Source: Pseudoflavonifractor sp902362925 (GTDB taxonomy: Bacteria > Bacillota > Clostridia > Oscillospirales > Oscillospiraceae). Taken from it: a DNA stretch of 64,000 bases. Below the pieces are notes generated by a model. It saw only the letters and a list, made by a program, of their open reading frames with translations. It had not been told where the DNA came from and ran no database searches. Shown one piece after another: positions 17,462 to 26,895 of this stretch. Position 1 is the first letter of the stretch. Each line of letters starts with the position of its first letter. A program made the translations under genes and the position numbers. The stretch lies in assembly GCA_902362925.1 (NCBI GenBank), contig CABIYL010000003.1, one strand, 5' to 3'.

Positions 17462-17470
17462 CTGCTATGC
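17462..17470 (+). promoter_or_regulatory. Extended -10 promoter for the YwaF-like gene
   Basis: TG-C-TATGCT forms an extended -10 element. No good -35 is seen 17 bases upstream. It would give a transcript leader of about 105 bases that includes the hairpin at 17530-17566. Confidence 0.4.
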
Positions 17471-17529
17471 TGAAAACAAACGCGCGGCAGGCGGAGTGAA
17501 CGCCGCGTCCACGCTGGAGATACGTGCCC

Positions 17530-17566
17530 CGACCGGATTTGCCGGCCGGGGCGCACTGATTTTTTG
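17530..17566 (+). terminator. Hairpin with U-tract in the leader of the YwaF-like gene
   Basis: GC-rich imperfect stem (GTGCCCCG-CCGG paired with CCGG-CGGGGCGCAC) followed by TGATTTTTTG. It ends 17 bases before the start codon, and no plus-strand gene lies upstream for it to terminate. It therefore looks like a leader attenuator. Confidence 0.6.
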
Positions 17567-17582
17567 AGAAAGGGTGTATGTC

Positions 17583-18320
17583 ATGTTTCAGCCGCCCCAC
17601 ATCGCGGTGCTGCTCTGCACCGCCCTGCTTACCGTCCTGGCCTGCCGGTGGGCCAGGAGTGCCCGGCAAAGCGCCGTGAAGCGCTGGCTTCAGGCGGCGG
17701 CCGTGGCGGTGCTGCTCTTCGACCCGGCCTACTGGGTCTGGGAGATGGGCAGTTTTGGCCATATTGACCCGGCCACCTCGCTGCCGCTGTACCTGTGCTC
17801 TCTGTTCTGGCTGCTGCTGCCCATTGCGGTGTTTGCCAAGCGGGACTGGCTGCGGCAGATGGCCTCGGCCACGGTGTGCACCATGGGCTTGCTGGGTGGC
17901 GTGTTCGGACTGGTGTTCAACATCTACCTCAGCCGCTACCCCTTCCTCAGCTTTGTGCCGGTACGCAGCCTGCTCTACCACATGCTGATGGTGCTGGTGC
18001 CCGCGGTGATGTGGAGCAGCGGCTGGTACCGCCCCAGAAGAGAGGACCGCTACCGCTGCTTTGTGCCGGTGGCGGCGCTGGTGGTGGTGTGTCTGGTGTT
18101 TAACCGGCTGTTCGGCTGGGACTACTGCTACACAGCCGGAGGTCTGGGCACGCCCCTTGAAAAGCTCAGCGGCGTGCTGCCCCGCGGGCTGTTCCTGCTG
18201 GTGCTGTACGGGGCATTGCTGGGCCTTATCCAGCTGCTGTTCTACCGGCGCATCCCAGGGGATGGCGCCGGGGAGACGGACTGCACGGAAGATGGGGAAA
18301 ATACACAAAAAGACTTTTGA
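17583..18320 (+). CDS. YwaF-like (TIGR02206-type) integral membrane protein
   Basis: Membrane protein of 245 residues with about seven hydrophobic spans. The segment LPLYLCSLFW near residue 65 is characteristic of the YwaF/TIGR02206 family, whose function is not well established. The GTG at 17574 is in frame, but ATG 17583 is preferred because AGAAAGGG lies eight bases upstream. The gene stands alone between the two-component operon and the mgl operon, and a hairpin with a U-tract precedes it. The C-terminal tail is acidic and variable. Confidence 0.8.
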   Translation: MFQPPHIAVLLCTALLTVLACRWARSARQSAVKRWLQAAAVAVLLFDPAYWVWEMGSFGHIDPATSLPLYLCSLFWLLLPIAVFAKRDWLRQMASATVCTMGLLGGVFGLVFNIYLSRYPFLSFVPVRSLLYHMLMVLVPAVMWSSGWYRPRREDRYRCFVPVAALVVVCLVFNRLFGWDYCYTAGGLGTPLEKLSGVLPRGLFLLVLYGALLGLIQLLFYRRIPGDGAGETDCTEDGENTQKDF

Positions 18321-18335
18321 GCGTCTGTTGAAAGC

Positions 18336-18351
18336 TGTGAAATACTTCACA
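18336..18351. promoter_or_regulatory. CRP/FNR-like site TGTGA-N6-TCACA upstream of mgl
   Basis: Exact match to the classical CRP half-site pattern TGTGA-N6-TCACA, part of a larger inverted repeat TGTGAA-ATAC-TTCACA. It lies about 150 bases before the mglB start. Whether this organism has a regulator with that specificity cannot be seen. Confidence 0.45.
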
Positions 18352-18358
18352 ATTTACC

Positions 18359-18395
18359 GTAGTTTTTTTATAGAACACAGTAGATTTTTCTATCG
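18359..18395. promoter_or_regulatory. Direct repeats at 21-bp spacing upstream of mglB
   Basis: Two copies of GTAGNTTTTTN begin at 18359 and 18380, 21 bases apart. AraC-type response regulators such as YesN commonly bind direct repeats about two helical turns apart, and a YesN gene ends this operon. The repeats are T-rich and could be chance. Confidence 0.3.
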
Positions 18396-18497
18396 TCTTT
18401 TGAACCTCCACGCTCTAAAATGAGAGGCACAGGGAGGCGAGATGCCTCCAAAACAAGGAAGGAAGCAAACCATCCAAATAAAACAGGAGGAATCAAG

Positions 18498-19585
18498 ATG
18501 AAGAAGAAACTGGCTCTTATCCTGGCGGCCGTCATGATGCTCGGCCTGTTCGCTGGCTGCTCCAACAAGGCTCCCACCGGCAGCGGCGACCCCACCGGCG
18601 GTGAGGACACCATGCGGGTAGACGTGTTCTACTATGACTTCTCCGATATCTACATCTCCACCGTCCGCGCTGCCATGGACGAGCAGCTCAAGGCCATGGG
18701 CATCGAGCCCAACAACTGGGACGCCGCCGGCTCCCAGCCCACCCAGACCGACCAGGTCAACACCGCCATCACTGCCGGTTCCGACCTGCTGATCGTCAAC
18801 ATCGTGGAGACCGCCACTTCCGCTCCCGCCCAGGACATCGTGAATGCCGCCAAGAGCGCCGGCATCCCCGTCATCTTCTTCAACCGCGAGGTGGCTGAGA
18901 ACGACGTCATCAACAGCTATGAGAAGTGCGCCTTCGTGGGCACCAACGCCCCCGACGCCGGCCACATGCAGGGCGAGATGATCGGCAACTACCTGCTGGA
19001 CAACTACGACGCCGTGGATCTCAACGGCGACGGCGTGATTTCCTACGTCATGTTCAAGGGCCAGGAGGGCAACGCCGAGGCCGAGGCCCGCACCCAGTTC
19101 GCTGTGGAAGACGCCGACAAGATCCTGACCGAGGCTGGCAAGCCCGCTCTGTCCTACTACGACGCTGCCGCCTCCACCAAGTACCTGGTTGACACCGAGG
19201 GCAAGTGGTCCGCCAAGGCCGCCAACGACTACATGGTCGCCCTGCTGGGTTCCTACAACGAGGGCAACAACAACATGGTCGAGCTGATTATCTGCAACAA
19301 CGACGGCATGGCTGAGGGCGCTATCTCCGCCCTGCAGAACGTGGGCTACAACAAGGGCGTTGACGAGAACGGCGAGCCTCTGTCCACCAACATCCCCGTC
19401 TTCGGCGTGGACGCCACCGACTCCGCCAAGGCCCTGATCAAGGCCGGCAGCATGGTGGGTTCCATCAAGCAGGACGCCGTGGGCATGGCTTCCACCATCA
19501 ACACCCTGGTCAAGAACGTGAAGGACGGCGCTGAGCTGATGGCCAACACCGACCAGTTCACCGTGGACAGCGACGTGGCCAAGAT
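18498..19585 (+). CDS. mglB: Galactose/methyl-galactoside ABC transporter, sugar-binding lipoprotein (3' end in N gap)
   Basis: Periplasmic-binding-protein-fold lipoprotein that captures galactose or glucose for the MglAC transporter. The lipobox GLFAGC places the modified cysteine at residue 21. The calcium-binding loop DLNGDGVISYV, followed by KGQEGNAEAEART, matches the galactose-binding protein MglB. The ATG 18498 has AGGAGG seven bases upstream; frames reading further upstream have no RBS. The reading frame enters the run of Ns after about 363 residues. The family's usual C-terminal segment follows that point, so only a few residues are missing. Confidence 0.9.
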
Positions 19586-19863
19586 NNNNNNNNNNNNNNN
19601 NNNNNNNNNNNNNNNNNNNNNNNNNNNNNNNNNNNNNNNNNNNNNNNNNNNNNNNNNNNNNNNNNNNNNNNNNNNNNNNNNNNNNNNNNNNNNNNNNNNN
19701 NNNNNNNNNNNNNNNNNNNNNNNNNNNNNNNNNNNNNNNNNNNNNNNNNNNNNNNNNNNNNNNNNNNNNNNNNNNNNNNNNNNNNNNNNNNNNNNNNNNN
19801 NNNNNNNNNNNNNNNNNNNNNNNNNNNNNNNNNNNNNNNNNNNNNNNNNNNNNNNNNNNNNNN
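19586..19863. other. Assembly gap, 278 Ns
   Basis: Unknown bases. They cover the last codons of mglB, the intergenic space and the first codons of mglA. The true length may differ from the number of Ns. Confidence 0.99.
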
Positions 19864-21300
19864 CTGGACAACGTGGACCTGACGGTCCGGCCCGGCACCG
19901 TCCATGCCCTGATGGGAGAGAACGGCGCGGGTAAATCCACCCTGATGAAGTGCCTGTTCGGCATCTACCGCCGGGACAGCGGCACCGTGACCCTGGATGG
20001 CAAAGATGTGGACTTCAAAAGCGCCAAGGACGCCCTGGAAAACGGCGTGGCCATGGTCCACCAGGAGCTGAACCAGGCCCTCACCCGCAGCGTACAGGAC
20101 AACCTCTGGCTGGGCCGTTACCCCAAGAAGGCGGGTATCATGGTCAGCGAGGGTGAGATGAAGAAGCGCACCAAGGAGATTTTCGAGACCCTGGGCGTCA
20201 GCGTCAACCCCAAGGCCATCATGTCCACCCTGCCCGTCTCCCAGCGGCAGATGGTGGAAATCGCCAAGGCCGTGTCCTACGATTCCAAGATCATTGTCTT
20301 TGACGAGCCCACCTCCTCCCTGACGGAAACCGAGGTGGAGCACCTGTTCCGCATCATCAACATGCTGCGGGACAAGGGCTGCGGTATCATTTACATCAGC
20401 CACAAGATGGAGGAGATCCTCCGCATCAGCGACGACGTGACCATCATGCGGGACGGCCAGTGGGTGGCCACCCGTCCGGCCAAGGAGCTGACCATGGATG
20501 AGATCATCCGCCTGATGGTGGGCCGGGAGCTGACCAACCGCTTCCCGCCCAAGACCAACCAGCCCGGCGAGATCATCCTGGACGTGCAGCACATCTCGGG
20601 CAAGTACACCCGCCTGAAGGACGCTACCTTCCAGCTGCGGAAGGGCGAGATTCTGGGTATCGCCGGTCTGGACGGCTCCGGCCGCACCGAGGTGCTGGAG
20701 AATCTGTTCGGCGCCATGACCCGTGCCGGCGGCACCATCACCCTCCACGGCAAGCCCATCCGCAACAGGAACCCCAAGGAAGCCATCAAGAACGGCTTTG
20801 CCCTCCTCACCGAGGAGCGCCGTGCCACCGGTATTTTCGGCATCCGGGACATCAAGGAGAACACCGTGGTGTCCAGCCTGAAGGACTACCTGCTGGGCGG
20901 CTTCTGCCTCAGCGATAAGAAGATGCGGGACAAGACCGACTGGGCCATCCAGGCCATGCACATCAAGACCCCCAGCCAGCGCACCCAGATCCGCTCCCTG
21001 TCCGGCGGCAACCAGCAGAAGGTCATCATCGGCCGCTGGCTGCTCACCAAGCCGGAAGTGCTGCTGCTGGATGAGCCCACCCGCGGCATCGACGTGGGCG
21101 CCAAGTACGAGATCTACCAGCTCATCATCGACCTGGCCAACGAGGGCAAGGGAGTCATCATGGTCTCCTCTGAGATGCCCGAGCTGCTGGGCGTGTGCGA
21201 CCGGATTGTGGTCATGTCCGGCGGCCAGGTGGCCGGAGAGGTGGACGCCCGCAATACCAGCCAGGAGGAGATCCTCACCCTGGCGGCCAAGTATGTGTAA
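19864..21300 (+). CDS. mglA: Galactose/methyl-galactoside ABC transporter, duplicated ATPase (5' end in N gap)
   Basis: Double ATPase of the sugar ABC family (MglA/RbsA/XylG). The first half has Walker A GENGAGKST and Walker B IIVFDEPTSSL. The second half has the degenerate phosphate loop GLDGSGRTEVLE, the signature LSGGNQQKVIIGRWL and Walker B VLLLDEPTRGIDVG. About 478 residues are visible. The missing start, about 20 residues by family length, lies in the N run. It is followed 18 bases later by the permease gene. Confidence 0.93.
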   Translation: MDNVDLTVRPGTVHALMGENGAGKSTLMKCLFGIYRRDSGTVTLDGKDVDFKSAKDALENGVAMVHQELNQALTRSVQDNLWLGRYPKKAGIMVSEGEMKKRTKEIFETLGVSVNPKAIMSTLPVSQRQMVEIAKAVSYDSKIIVFDEPTSSLTETEVEHLFRIINMLRDKGCGIIYISHKMEEILRISDDVTIMRDGQWVATRPAKELTMDEIIRLMVGRELTNRFPPKTNQPGEIILDVQHISGKYTRLKDATFQLRKGEILGIAGLDGSGRTEVLENLFGAMTRAGGTITLHGKPIRNRNPKEAIKNGFALLTEERRATGIFGIRDIKENTVVSSLKDYLLGGFCLSDKKMRDKTDWAIQAMHIKTPSQRTQIRSLSGGNQQKVIIGRWLLTKPEVLLLDEPTRGIDVGAKYEIYQLIIDLANEGKGVIMVSSEMPELLGVCDRIVVMSGGQVAGEVDARNTSQEEILTLAAKYV

Positions 21301-21318
21301 AGAGGAGGAGACTGTCCT

Positions 21319-22383
21319 ATGACTACTGAGTCCAAAGAGTTGGCCAAAAAGGCCCAGGGCTTTACCGCCAAGCGGGTAGGCAACGCCCTGCTGAACAACG
21401 CACTGATCATCATCATGCTGGTGGTGGCTGTCTACGTGGCCTTCACTCAGCCTGCCTTTCTGACCCCCCGTTCCCTCGTCAACCTGCTGTCCCTGACCGC
21501 CGCCTACCTGCCCGTGGCTCTGGGTATCGCCGGCTGTATCGTCCTCACCGGTACCGACCTGAGCGCCGGCCGTGCCGTGGGCATTACCGCCTGCGTGTCC
21601 GCCTCCCTGCTCCAGACCACCGGCGCGGCCAACAAGATGTGGCCCAACATCGGCACTCTGCCCATCCCCGTGGTTATCCTCATCGCCGTGGGCCTGGGCG
21701 CCCTCATCGGCGCCTTCAACGGCTTCTTTGTGGCCAAGTTCAAGCTCCACCCCTTCATCGTCACCCTGGCCACCCAGCTCATCCTGTACACCATCCTGCT
21801 TCTCTATGTCCAGATGGGCAACAACAACGGCATGGCCATCTCCTCCCTGGATGAGGGCTACCGCAATTTCGTGGTGGGCGATCCCCCGCTGCTGAGCTTC
21901 GACGGCGGTAAGATCCAGATTCCCAACTATGTCATCTACGCCGTGATTCTCTCCGCTCTGATGTGGTTCATCTGGAACAAGACCACCTTCGGCAAGAACA
22001 TGTTCGCCCTGGGCGCCAATGAAGAGGCCGCCCGCGTGTCCGGCGTCAACGTGTTCATGACCACCATCCTGGTATTCGCCCTGGCTGGTGCCATGTACGG
22101 CTGGGCCGGCTTCGTGGAGTCCGCCCGCGTGGCCTCCAACACCGCCAACACCGGCGTCAACTACGAGCTGGACGCCATCGCTGCCTGCGTTATCGGCGGC
22201 GTATCCTTCGTAGGCGGCATCGGTAAGATTAGCGGCGTCATCATCGGCGTCATCATGCTCCGCCTTATCTTCGTGGCCCTGCCTCTGGTGGGCATGGACC
22301 AGAACCTGCAGTACGCCATCAAGGGCGGCATCATCCTCTTCGCCTGCGCCCTGGATATGCGCAAGTACCTGGTGAAGAAGTAA
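21319..22383 (+). CDS. mglC: Galactose/methyl-galactoside ABC transporter permease
   Basis: Sugar permease of 354 residues with eight to ten membrane spans, of the branched-chain/sugar permease family. The cytoplasmic loop that meets the ATPase includes TTFGKNMFALGANEEAARVSGVN, with the central motif FALGANEEAA diagnostic of ribose/galactose permeases. ATG 21319 has AGGAGGAG upstream. It ends at a strong terminator at 22408-22445, so the mgl genes and the sensor genes that follow are separate or partly coupled transcripts. Confidence 0.93.
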   Translation: MTTESKELAKKAQGFTAKRVGNALLNNALIIIMLVVAVYVAFTQPAFLTPRSLVNLLSLTAAYLPVALGIAGCIVLTGTDLSAGRAVGITACVSASLLQTTGAANKMWPNIGTLPIPVVILIAVGLGALIGAFNGFFVAKFKLHPFIVTLATQLILYTILLLYVQMGNNNGMAISSLDEGYRNFVVGDPPLLSFDGGKIQIPNYVIYAVILSALMWFIWNKTTFGKNMFALGANEEAARVSGVNVFMTTILVFALAGAMYGWAGFVESARVASNTANTGVNYELDAIAACVIGGVSFVGGIGKISGVIIGVIMLRLIFVALPLVGMDQNLQYAIKGGIILFACALDMRKYLVKK

Positions 22384-22407
22384 GCCCCAAAAACAAAAGG
22401 TGCCTTC

Positions 22408-22445
22408 CGGCGTCCGTCCGTCTTCTGACGGGCGGACGCCTTTTA
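22408..22445 (+). terminator. Terminator after mglC
   Basis: A 14-bp GC-rich stem (GGCGTCCGTCCGTC paired with GACGGGCGGACGCC) around TTCT, followed by TTTTAT. Confidence 0.9.
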
Positions 22446-22502
22446 TATTCCCAAAGGCAGACGGGATGTAGTATACTGAGAAAAAACAAAGGGGGAACTG
22501 CC

Positions 22503-24107
22503 ATGGAGCCCTACCGTGTGCTGCTGGCTGACGACGAGGAGGAGATCCGCGCCGGAATCAGCCGGAAAATTGATTGGACCGGCCTGGGCTTTGCCCTGGT
22601 GGGAGAGGCGGAGAACGGGGCGGAGGCCCTGGAGCTCTCCGAGCAGCTCAAGCCCGACGTGGTCCTGACCGACATCAAGATGCCCTTTATGGACGGCCTG
22701 GAGCTGTGCCGCAGGCTGCGCCAGTCTCTGCCTGCGGCCAAGCTGGTGGTGTTCTCCGGCTTTGATGACTTTGAGTACGCCCGGCAGGCGGTGGGCATGG
22801 GGGTTTCGGAGTACATCATGAAGCCCATCAACGCCCCTGAGATGGGGGAGGTACTCACCCGCCTGCGGGAGCAGCTGGACAAGCAGCGCATGGAGCGCCG
22901 GGACATGGAGACCCTCCGCCGCCGGTACGAGGAGAGCCTGCCCGTACTCCGGGAGCTGTTCTACACCCGCCTGCTGGACGGGCGGATTCGGCCCGACCAG
23001 GTGGCTGACAGGGCCGCCCGGTATGAACTGGACATGCCGGAGGGTACCTGGGCGGCGGCTCTGGTCCGGGTGGGCGGCGCAGAGGAGAGCGCGGAGCAGC
23101 GGGATGAGCTGCTGCTGCTCTCCGTACGGGCCTTTCTGGATGAACACTTCTCCCTTCCGGGCACAGCGGTCTGCAGCCTGCTTTATAATGATGCGGTGGC
23201 CCTGCCGGTCCATCTGGAGCGGCCGGAGCAGGTCTACGCCCTGACAGAGGAGATGGAGCGGCTGTGCGCCCTGGCCCGGAGCATTCTTGGCATGTCCCTC
23301 ACCGTGGGTGTGGGTCAGCCCTGTGAGGGACCGGGCAGACTGCGGCAGTCGGCCGACGGCGCCCGCTCCGCGCTGGATTACCGGGTGTTGGTGGGGGAGG
23401 ACAAGGCCATCTATATCGGCGACCTGGAGCCCGACCGCTCCGTCCGGCTGTCCTTTGACGAGGAGGACCAGCGGGCCCTGGAGAACGCGGTAAAGCTGGG
23501 CAGCAGGGAACAGGTGGAGCAGCTGGTGGAGGAGCTGATCGACCGGGTGCGGGAGACCCGGCTCTCCCTATCCCAGTGCCACCTCTTTTTCCTGGAGATT
23601 GTCACCGCCATGATCCGACTGGCCCGCTCCGGCGGTACCCAGGTGGAGGAGACCTTCGGCAGCGGCTTTACGGGTATGGTTTCCGTGTCCGATTTCCACT
23701 CCCCCGAGGAGCTGGGCCGGTGGCTGTTGGAGCGGTGCCTGAAGCTGCGGGAGCTGCTGGGCCGCCAGCGAACCGATTCGGCCTGGAAGACCGTGGAGCA
23801 GGCCAAAGCGTTTATCGCCGAACATTACGCCGACTGCGACCTGAGCGTGGAGAGCATGTGCGCCCACCTCCACCTGTCGGCCACCTATTTCTCCGCCCTG
23901 TTCAAACGGGAGACCGGCCAGAGCTTCACCGCCTATGTCACCGAGCTGCGGATGGACCAGGCAGCCCGGATGCTCCGGGACACCGACGAAAAGACCTATC
24001 TCATCGCGGAAAAGACGGGGTATACGGACCCCAACTATTTCAGCTATGTATTCAAGCGCCATTTCGGCGTCACGCCCTCCAAGTACCGGGCGGGACAGCG
24101 GGCCTGA
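22503..24107 (+). CDS. YesN-type response regulator with AraC DNA-binding domain
   Basis: Regulator of 534 residues. The N-terminal receiver has the acidic pocket ADDEEE and the phospho-accepting Asp57 in VVLTDIKMPF. A long variable middle region follows. The C-terminal AraC-type double helix-turn-helix (about residues 430-530) includes LHLSATYFSALFKRETGQSF and ends in NYFSYVFKRHFGVTPSKY. The partner kinase starts 20 bases downstream. In known systems YesN regulators activate transport genes for the sugar sensed. The adjacent mgl operon is the obvious target; a -10-like TATACT lies at 22472-22477 before this gene. Confidence 0.93.
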   Translation: MEPYRVLLADDEEEIRAGISRKIDWTGLGFALVGEAENGAEALELSEQLKPDVVLTDIKMPFMDGLELCRRLRQSLPAAKLVVFSGFDDFEYARQAVGMGVSEYIMKPINAPEMGEVLTRLREQLDKQRMERRDMETLRRRYEESLPVLRELFYTRLLDGRIRPDQVADRAARYELDMPEGTWAAALVRVGGAEESAEQRDELLLLSVRAFLDEHFSLPGTAVCSLLYNDAVALPVHLERPEQVYALTEEMERLCALARSILGMSLTVGVGQPCEGPGRLRQSADGARSALDYRVLVGEDKAIYIGDLEPDRSVRLSFDEEDQRALENAVKLGSREQVEQLVEELIDRVRETRLSLSQCHLFFLEIVTAMIRLARSGGTQVEETFGSGFTGMVSVSDFHSPEELGRWLLERCLKLRELLGRQRTDSAWKTVEQAKAFIAEHYADCDLSVESMCAHLHLSATYFSALFKRETGQSFTAYVTELRMDQAARMLRDTDEKTYLIAEKTGYTDPNYFSYVFKRHFGVTPSKYRAGQRA

Positions 24108-24127
24108 ACGGCGGGAAAGGAGGCGTC

Positions 24128-25945
24128 ATGGGCAACGTGTTTCAGCGCTTTGCAGGCCGCCTTGCGGGCCGGTACCGGAAGATGAGCATCCAGATGGTCA
24201 TCGCCCTCTCCTTCACCACCGTAGCCGTGGTGGGTATGGTGTTCATGGGGCTGAGCCTGGTGCTGCGCTTCACCAACGCCACAGCGGCGCTGGTGGAGGA
24301 CAACACCCAGCGGGTGCTCCACCAGGTCAACATGAACCTGGACAGCTACCTGCGGCGGATGATGCGCATCTCCGACACCATGTACTACCGGGTCATCAAG
24401 TCCACCGATCTGGCGGAGGGCAGCCTGACCGACGGCATGAGCCTGCTCTATGAGGAGAACCGGGACGCCCTGGTGTCCATTGCGGTGTTTGACGGCAGCG
24501 GGGCGCTGGTGTCCGCGGCGCCCCTGTCCGGCCTGAAGAGCTCCGCCGTTCCCCAGGAGAGCAGCTGGTTCCGGGCGGCTACGGAGAAGATGGAGAACCT
24601 CCACTTCTCCGCGCCCCACGTCCAGCGGCTCTTTGACGACCCGGACTACCGGTACCGGTGGGTGGTGTCCCTGAGCCGGTACGTCCAGCTGACCCGGGGC
24701 GGCGTCACCGAGAGCGGCGTGCTGCTGGTGGACATGAATTTCTCAGGCATCGAGCAGGTGTGCCGGGACGTGGAGCTGTCCAACGGCGGATATCTCTACC
24801 TCATCGACGGGGACGGAGAGCTCATTTACCACCCCAGGCAGCAGCTGATCTACGCCGGGCTCCAGCAGGAGAACAACCGGACGGCCGCCACCTACCGGGA
24901 CGGCACCCGCTGGGAGACCTTTGAGGGCATCCGCAGACAGGTCACGGTTAAGACCGTGGGCTACACCGGCTGGAAGCTGGTGGGCGTGGTACCGGCGGAT
25001 GACCTGGCCACGGGTTCACAGCAGCCTCTGCTGTTCGGCGTGTCCCTGCTGCTCTTCTCCGCCTTCCTGCTGGCCTTCCTCAATTTCCGTATCTCCGCCT
25101 ATATCTCCGACCCCATCCGGCGGCTGGAGCACTCTATCAAGGAGCTGGAGGCGGGCAAGGAGAACGTGGAGATTGAAGAAGAGGCGGGCTGCTATGAGGT
25201 GCAGCGGCTGAGCCACTCCATCCGCTCCATGGTGTCCACCATGCGCCACCTGATGGATGATATCATCGAGCAGGAGCGGCAGAAGCGCCGCAGCGAGCTG
25301 GAGGTGCTCCAGTCCCAGATCAACCCCCATTTCCTCTACAATACCCTGGATTCGGTCATCTGGATGACCGAGGCAGGCCGGTATGACGAGGCCATCCAGA
25401 TGGTCACCTCTCTGGCGAGGCTCTTCCGCATCGCTCTGAGCCGGGGCAAGAGCATTATCCCCCTCAAGGACGAGCTGGAACACGCCCTCCACTACATGAC
25501 CATCCAGGAGATCCGCTTCAAGAAGAAGTTTTCCACCTGTATCACCGCCCATCCGGGCACCGAAGGGCTGTATACCATGAAGCTGATTGTCCAGCCCATC
25601 CTGGAAAACGCCATCTACCACGGTATGGCGGGGGCGGAGGACGACGGCCTCATCACCGTGGACGCCCGTCGGGAGGGTGACGACCTGATCATCGACGTGG
25701 AGGACAACGGCATGGGCATGCGGCCAGAGGTGGCGGCCTCTCTGCTGGACGAAAACCGGCCGGAGATGCGCACCACCGGTTCGGGCATCGGTGTGCGCAA
25801 CGTCCACCGCCGTATCCGCCTCACCTTCGGCGAGAGATATGGACTGACCATTTTTAGTGAGCCGGACGAGGGCACCCGGGTGCAGATCCGGCTTCCGGCC
25901 CTGGACCAGGAGGCGGCGGAGCGCCAGAGGGAGGATGGACCATGA
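24128..25945 (+). CDS. YesM-type sensor histidine kinase
   Basis: Membrane kinase of 605 residues. Span one is about residues 22-46 and span two about 300-320, enclosing an extracellular sensor domain of about 250 residues. A HAMP segment follows, and then the His_kinase motif with His401 in SQINPHFLYNTLDSV, typical of the LytS/YesM class. The HATPase domain contains VEDNGMGM and GSGIGVRN. A longer frame runs upstream inside the regulator gene, but ATG 24128 has AAAGGAGG and gives a normal start. Its stop overlaps the next gene's ATG (ATGA), so the sensor and the binding protein are translationally coupled. Confidence 0.93.
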   Translation: MGNVFQRFAGRLAGRYRKMSIQMVIALSFTTVAVVGMVFMGLSLVLRFTNATAALVEDNTQRVLHQVNMNLDSYLRRMMRISDTMYYRVIKSTDLAEGSLTDGMSLLYEENRDALVSIAVFDGSGALVSAAPLSGLKSSAVPQESSWFRAATEKMENLHFSAPHVQRLFDDPDYRYRWVVSLSRYVQLTRGGVTESGVLLVDMNFSGIEQVCRDVELSNGGYLYLIDGDGELIYHPRQQLIYAGLQQENNRTAATYRDGTRWETFEGIRRQVTVKTVGYTGWKLVGVVPADDLATGSQQPLLFGVSLLLFSAFLLAFLNFRISAYISDPIRRLEHSIKELEAGKENVEIEEEAGCYEVQRLSHSIRSMVSTMRHLMDDIIEQERQKRRSELEVLQSQINPHFLYNTLDSVIWMTEAGRYDEAIQMVTSLARLFRIALSRGKSIIPLKDELEHALHYMTIQEIRFKKKFSTCITAHPGTEGLYTMKLIVQPILENAIYHGMAGAEDDGLITVDARREGDDLIIDVEDNGMGMRPEVAASLLDENRPEMRTTGSGIGVRNVHRRIRLTFGERYGLTIFSEPDEGTRVQIRLPALDQEAAERQREDGP

Positions 25946-26895
25946 AAAAACGGCGAAATGATCTCATCCAGCTGGCCATCCTGGTGGTGCTGGGGACGGC
26001 GGTTGTCCTGTCCCTGGTGCTGCCCCAGCTGCCCGGCAGGGAGCGGGAGGTGCAGCTGCTGGAGCTGTCGGTCATCTTCCGGGAGACGGATACCGCCCTG
26101 TGGTCCAATACCCGCCTGGGCATGGAACAGGCGGCGGGGGACCTGGGGGCTGAGCTGCGGTTTCTCACCCTGACCCATACAGGGGACAGCGACGAGCAGG
26201 CCGACCTGATCCGCCGGGAGGTGGAGGGGGGCGCGGGTGCCCTGCTAGTGGTGCCCGCCGACCCGGAACACCTGGGAAAGCAGCTGAGCGAGACGGCGGG
26301 CAGCTGTCCGGTGGTGAGCATTGAGTCCCCCATGGAGAGGGCCGGGATGGTAGTGGCCCCTGACAATGAGGTCCTGGGCCGTCAGCTGGCGGAGGCGGTG
26401 CTGGACGACTGGACCGGCGGCACGGTGCTGCTGCTGGACACCGCCGGTGAGAGCACCGGCGTGGACGCCCGGCTGGACGGAGCGGAGGCGGTGCTGACGG
26501 CGGCGGGTGTGCCTGTCCTCCGCCAGACGGCGGCGCCCGACCGGCTGGCCACCGGGCTGCAGCTGCTCTCCAGTGTGAAGGAGGCGGCGGCCATTATGGC
26601 CTTTGAGCCCTACGCCACCGAGCAGACCATCAGAGCGGTGGAGGCCGGCGGGCTGGGCCAGCTGATCTATGGCGTTGGGGTCAGCACCTATGTGGTGGGT
26701 GCCCTGGAGCGGGGCAGCATGACCGCCGTGGCCGCCTGGAGCGACTACGCCGCTGGCTATCTGGCCGCCGAGGGCGCCATCCGGCTGGCCCGTGGGGAGC
26801 AGTATGCCGTGGAAGCCCTGCCGTTTACCATTGTGCGAGGGGAGGATATCTATGAGCCGGACAACCAGAAGCTGCTCTTCCCGGTCACGTCCTAG
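25942..26895 (+). CDS. Membrane-anchored sugar-binding-protein-like (type I PBP fold) protein
   Basis: Protein of 317 residues with an uncleaved N-terminal membrane span (LIQLAILVVLGTAVVLSLVL) and a ribose/LacI-type binding fold. Typical beta-strand ends include LLVVPADPEHL and VVSIESP. It lacks a lipobox. The gene overlaps the YesM stop by four bases and is overlapped by the next gene. Because it is coupled to the kinase and not to a permease, it probably senses sugar for YesM. A known precedent is the XylFII protein that hands xylose information to LytS/YesN in Clostridium. Confidence 0.85.
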   Translation: MKKRRNDLIQLAILVVLGTAVVLSLVLPQLPGREREVQLLELSVIFRETDTALWSNTRLGMEQAAGDLGAELRFLTLTHTGDSDEQADLIRREVEGGAGALLVVPADPEHLGKQLSETAGSCPVVSIESPMERAGMVVAPDNEVLGRQLAEAVLDDWTGGTVLLLDTAGESTGVDARLDGAEAVLTAAGVPVLRQTAAPDRLATGLQLLSSVKEAAAIMAFEPYATEQTIRAVEAGGLGQLIYGVGVSTYVVGALERGSMTAVAAWSDYAAGYLAAEGAIRLARGEQYAVEALPFTIVRGEDIYEPDNQKLLFPVTS

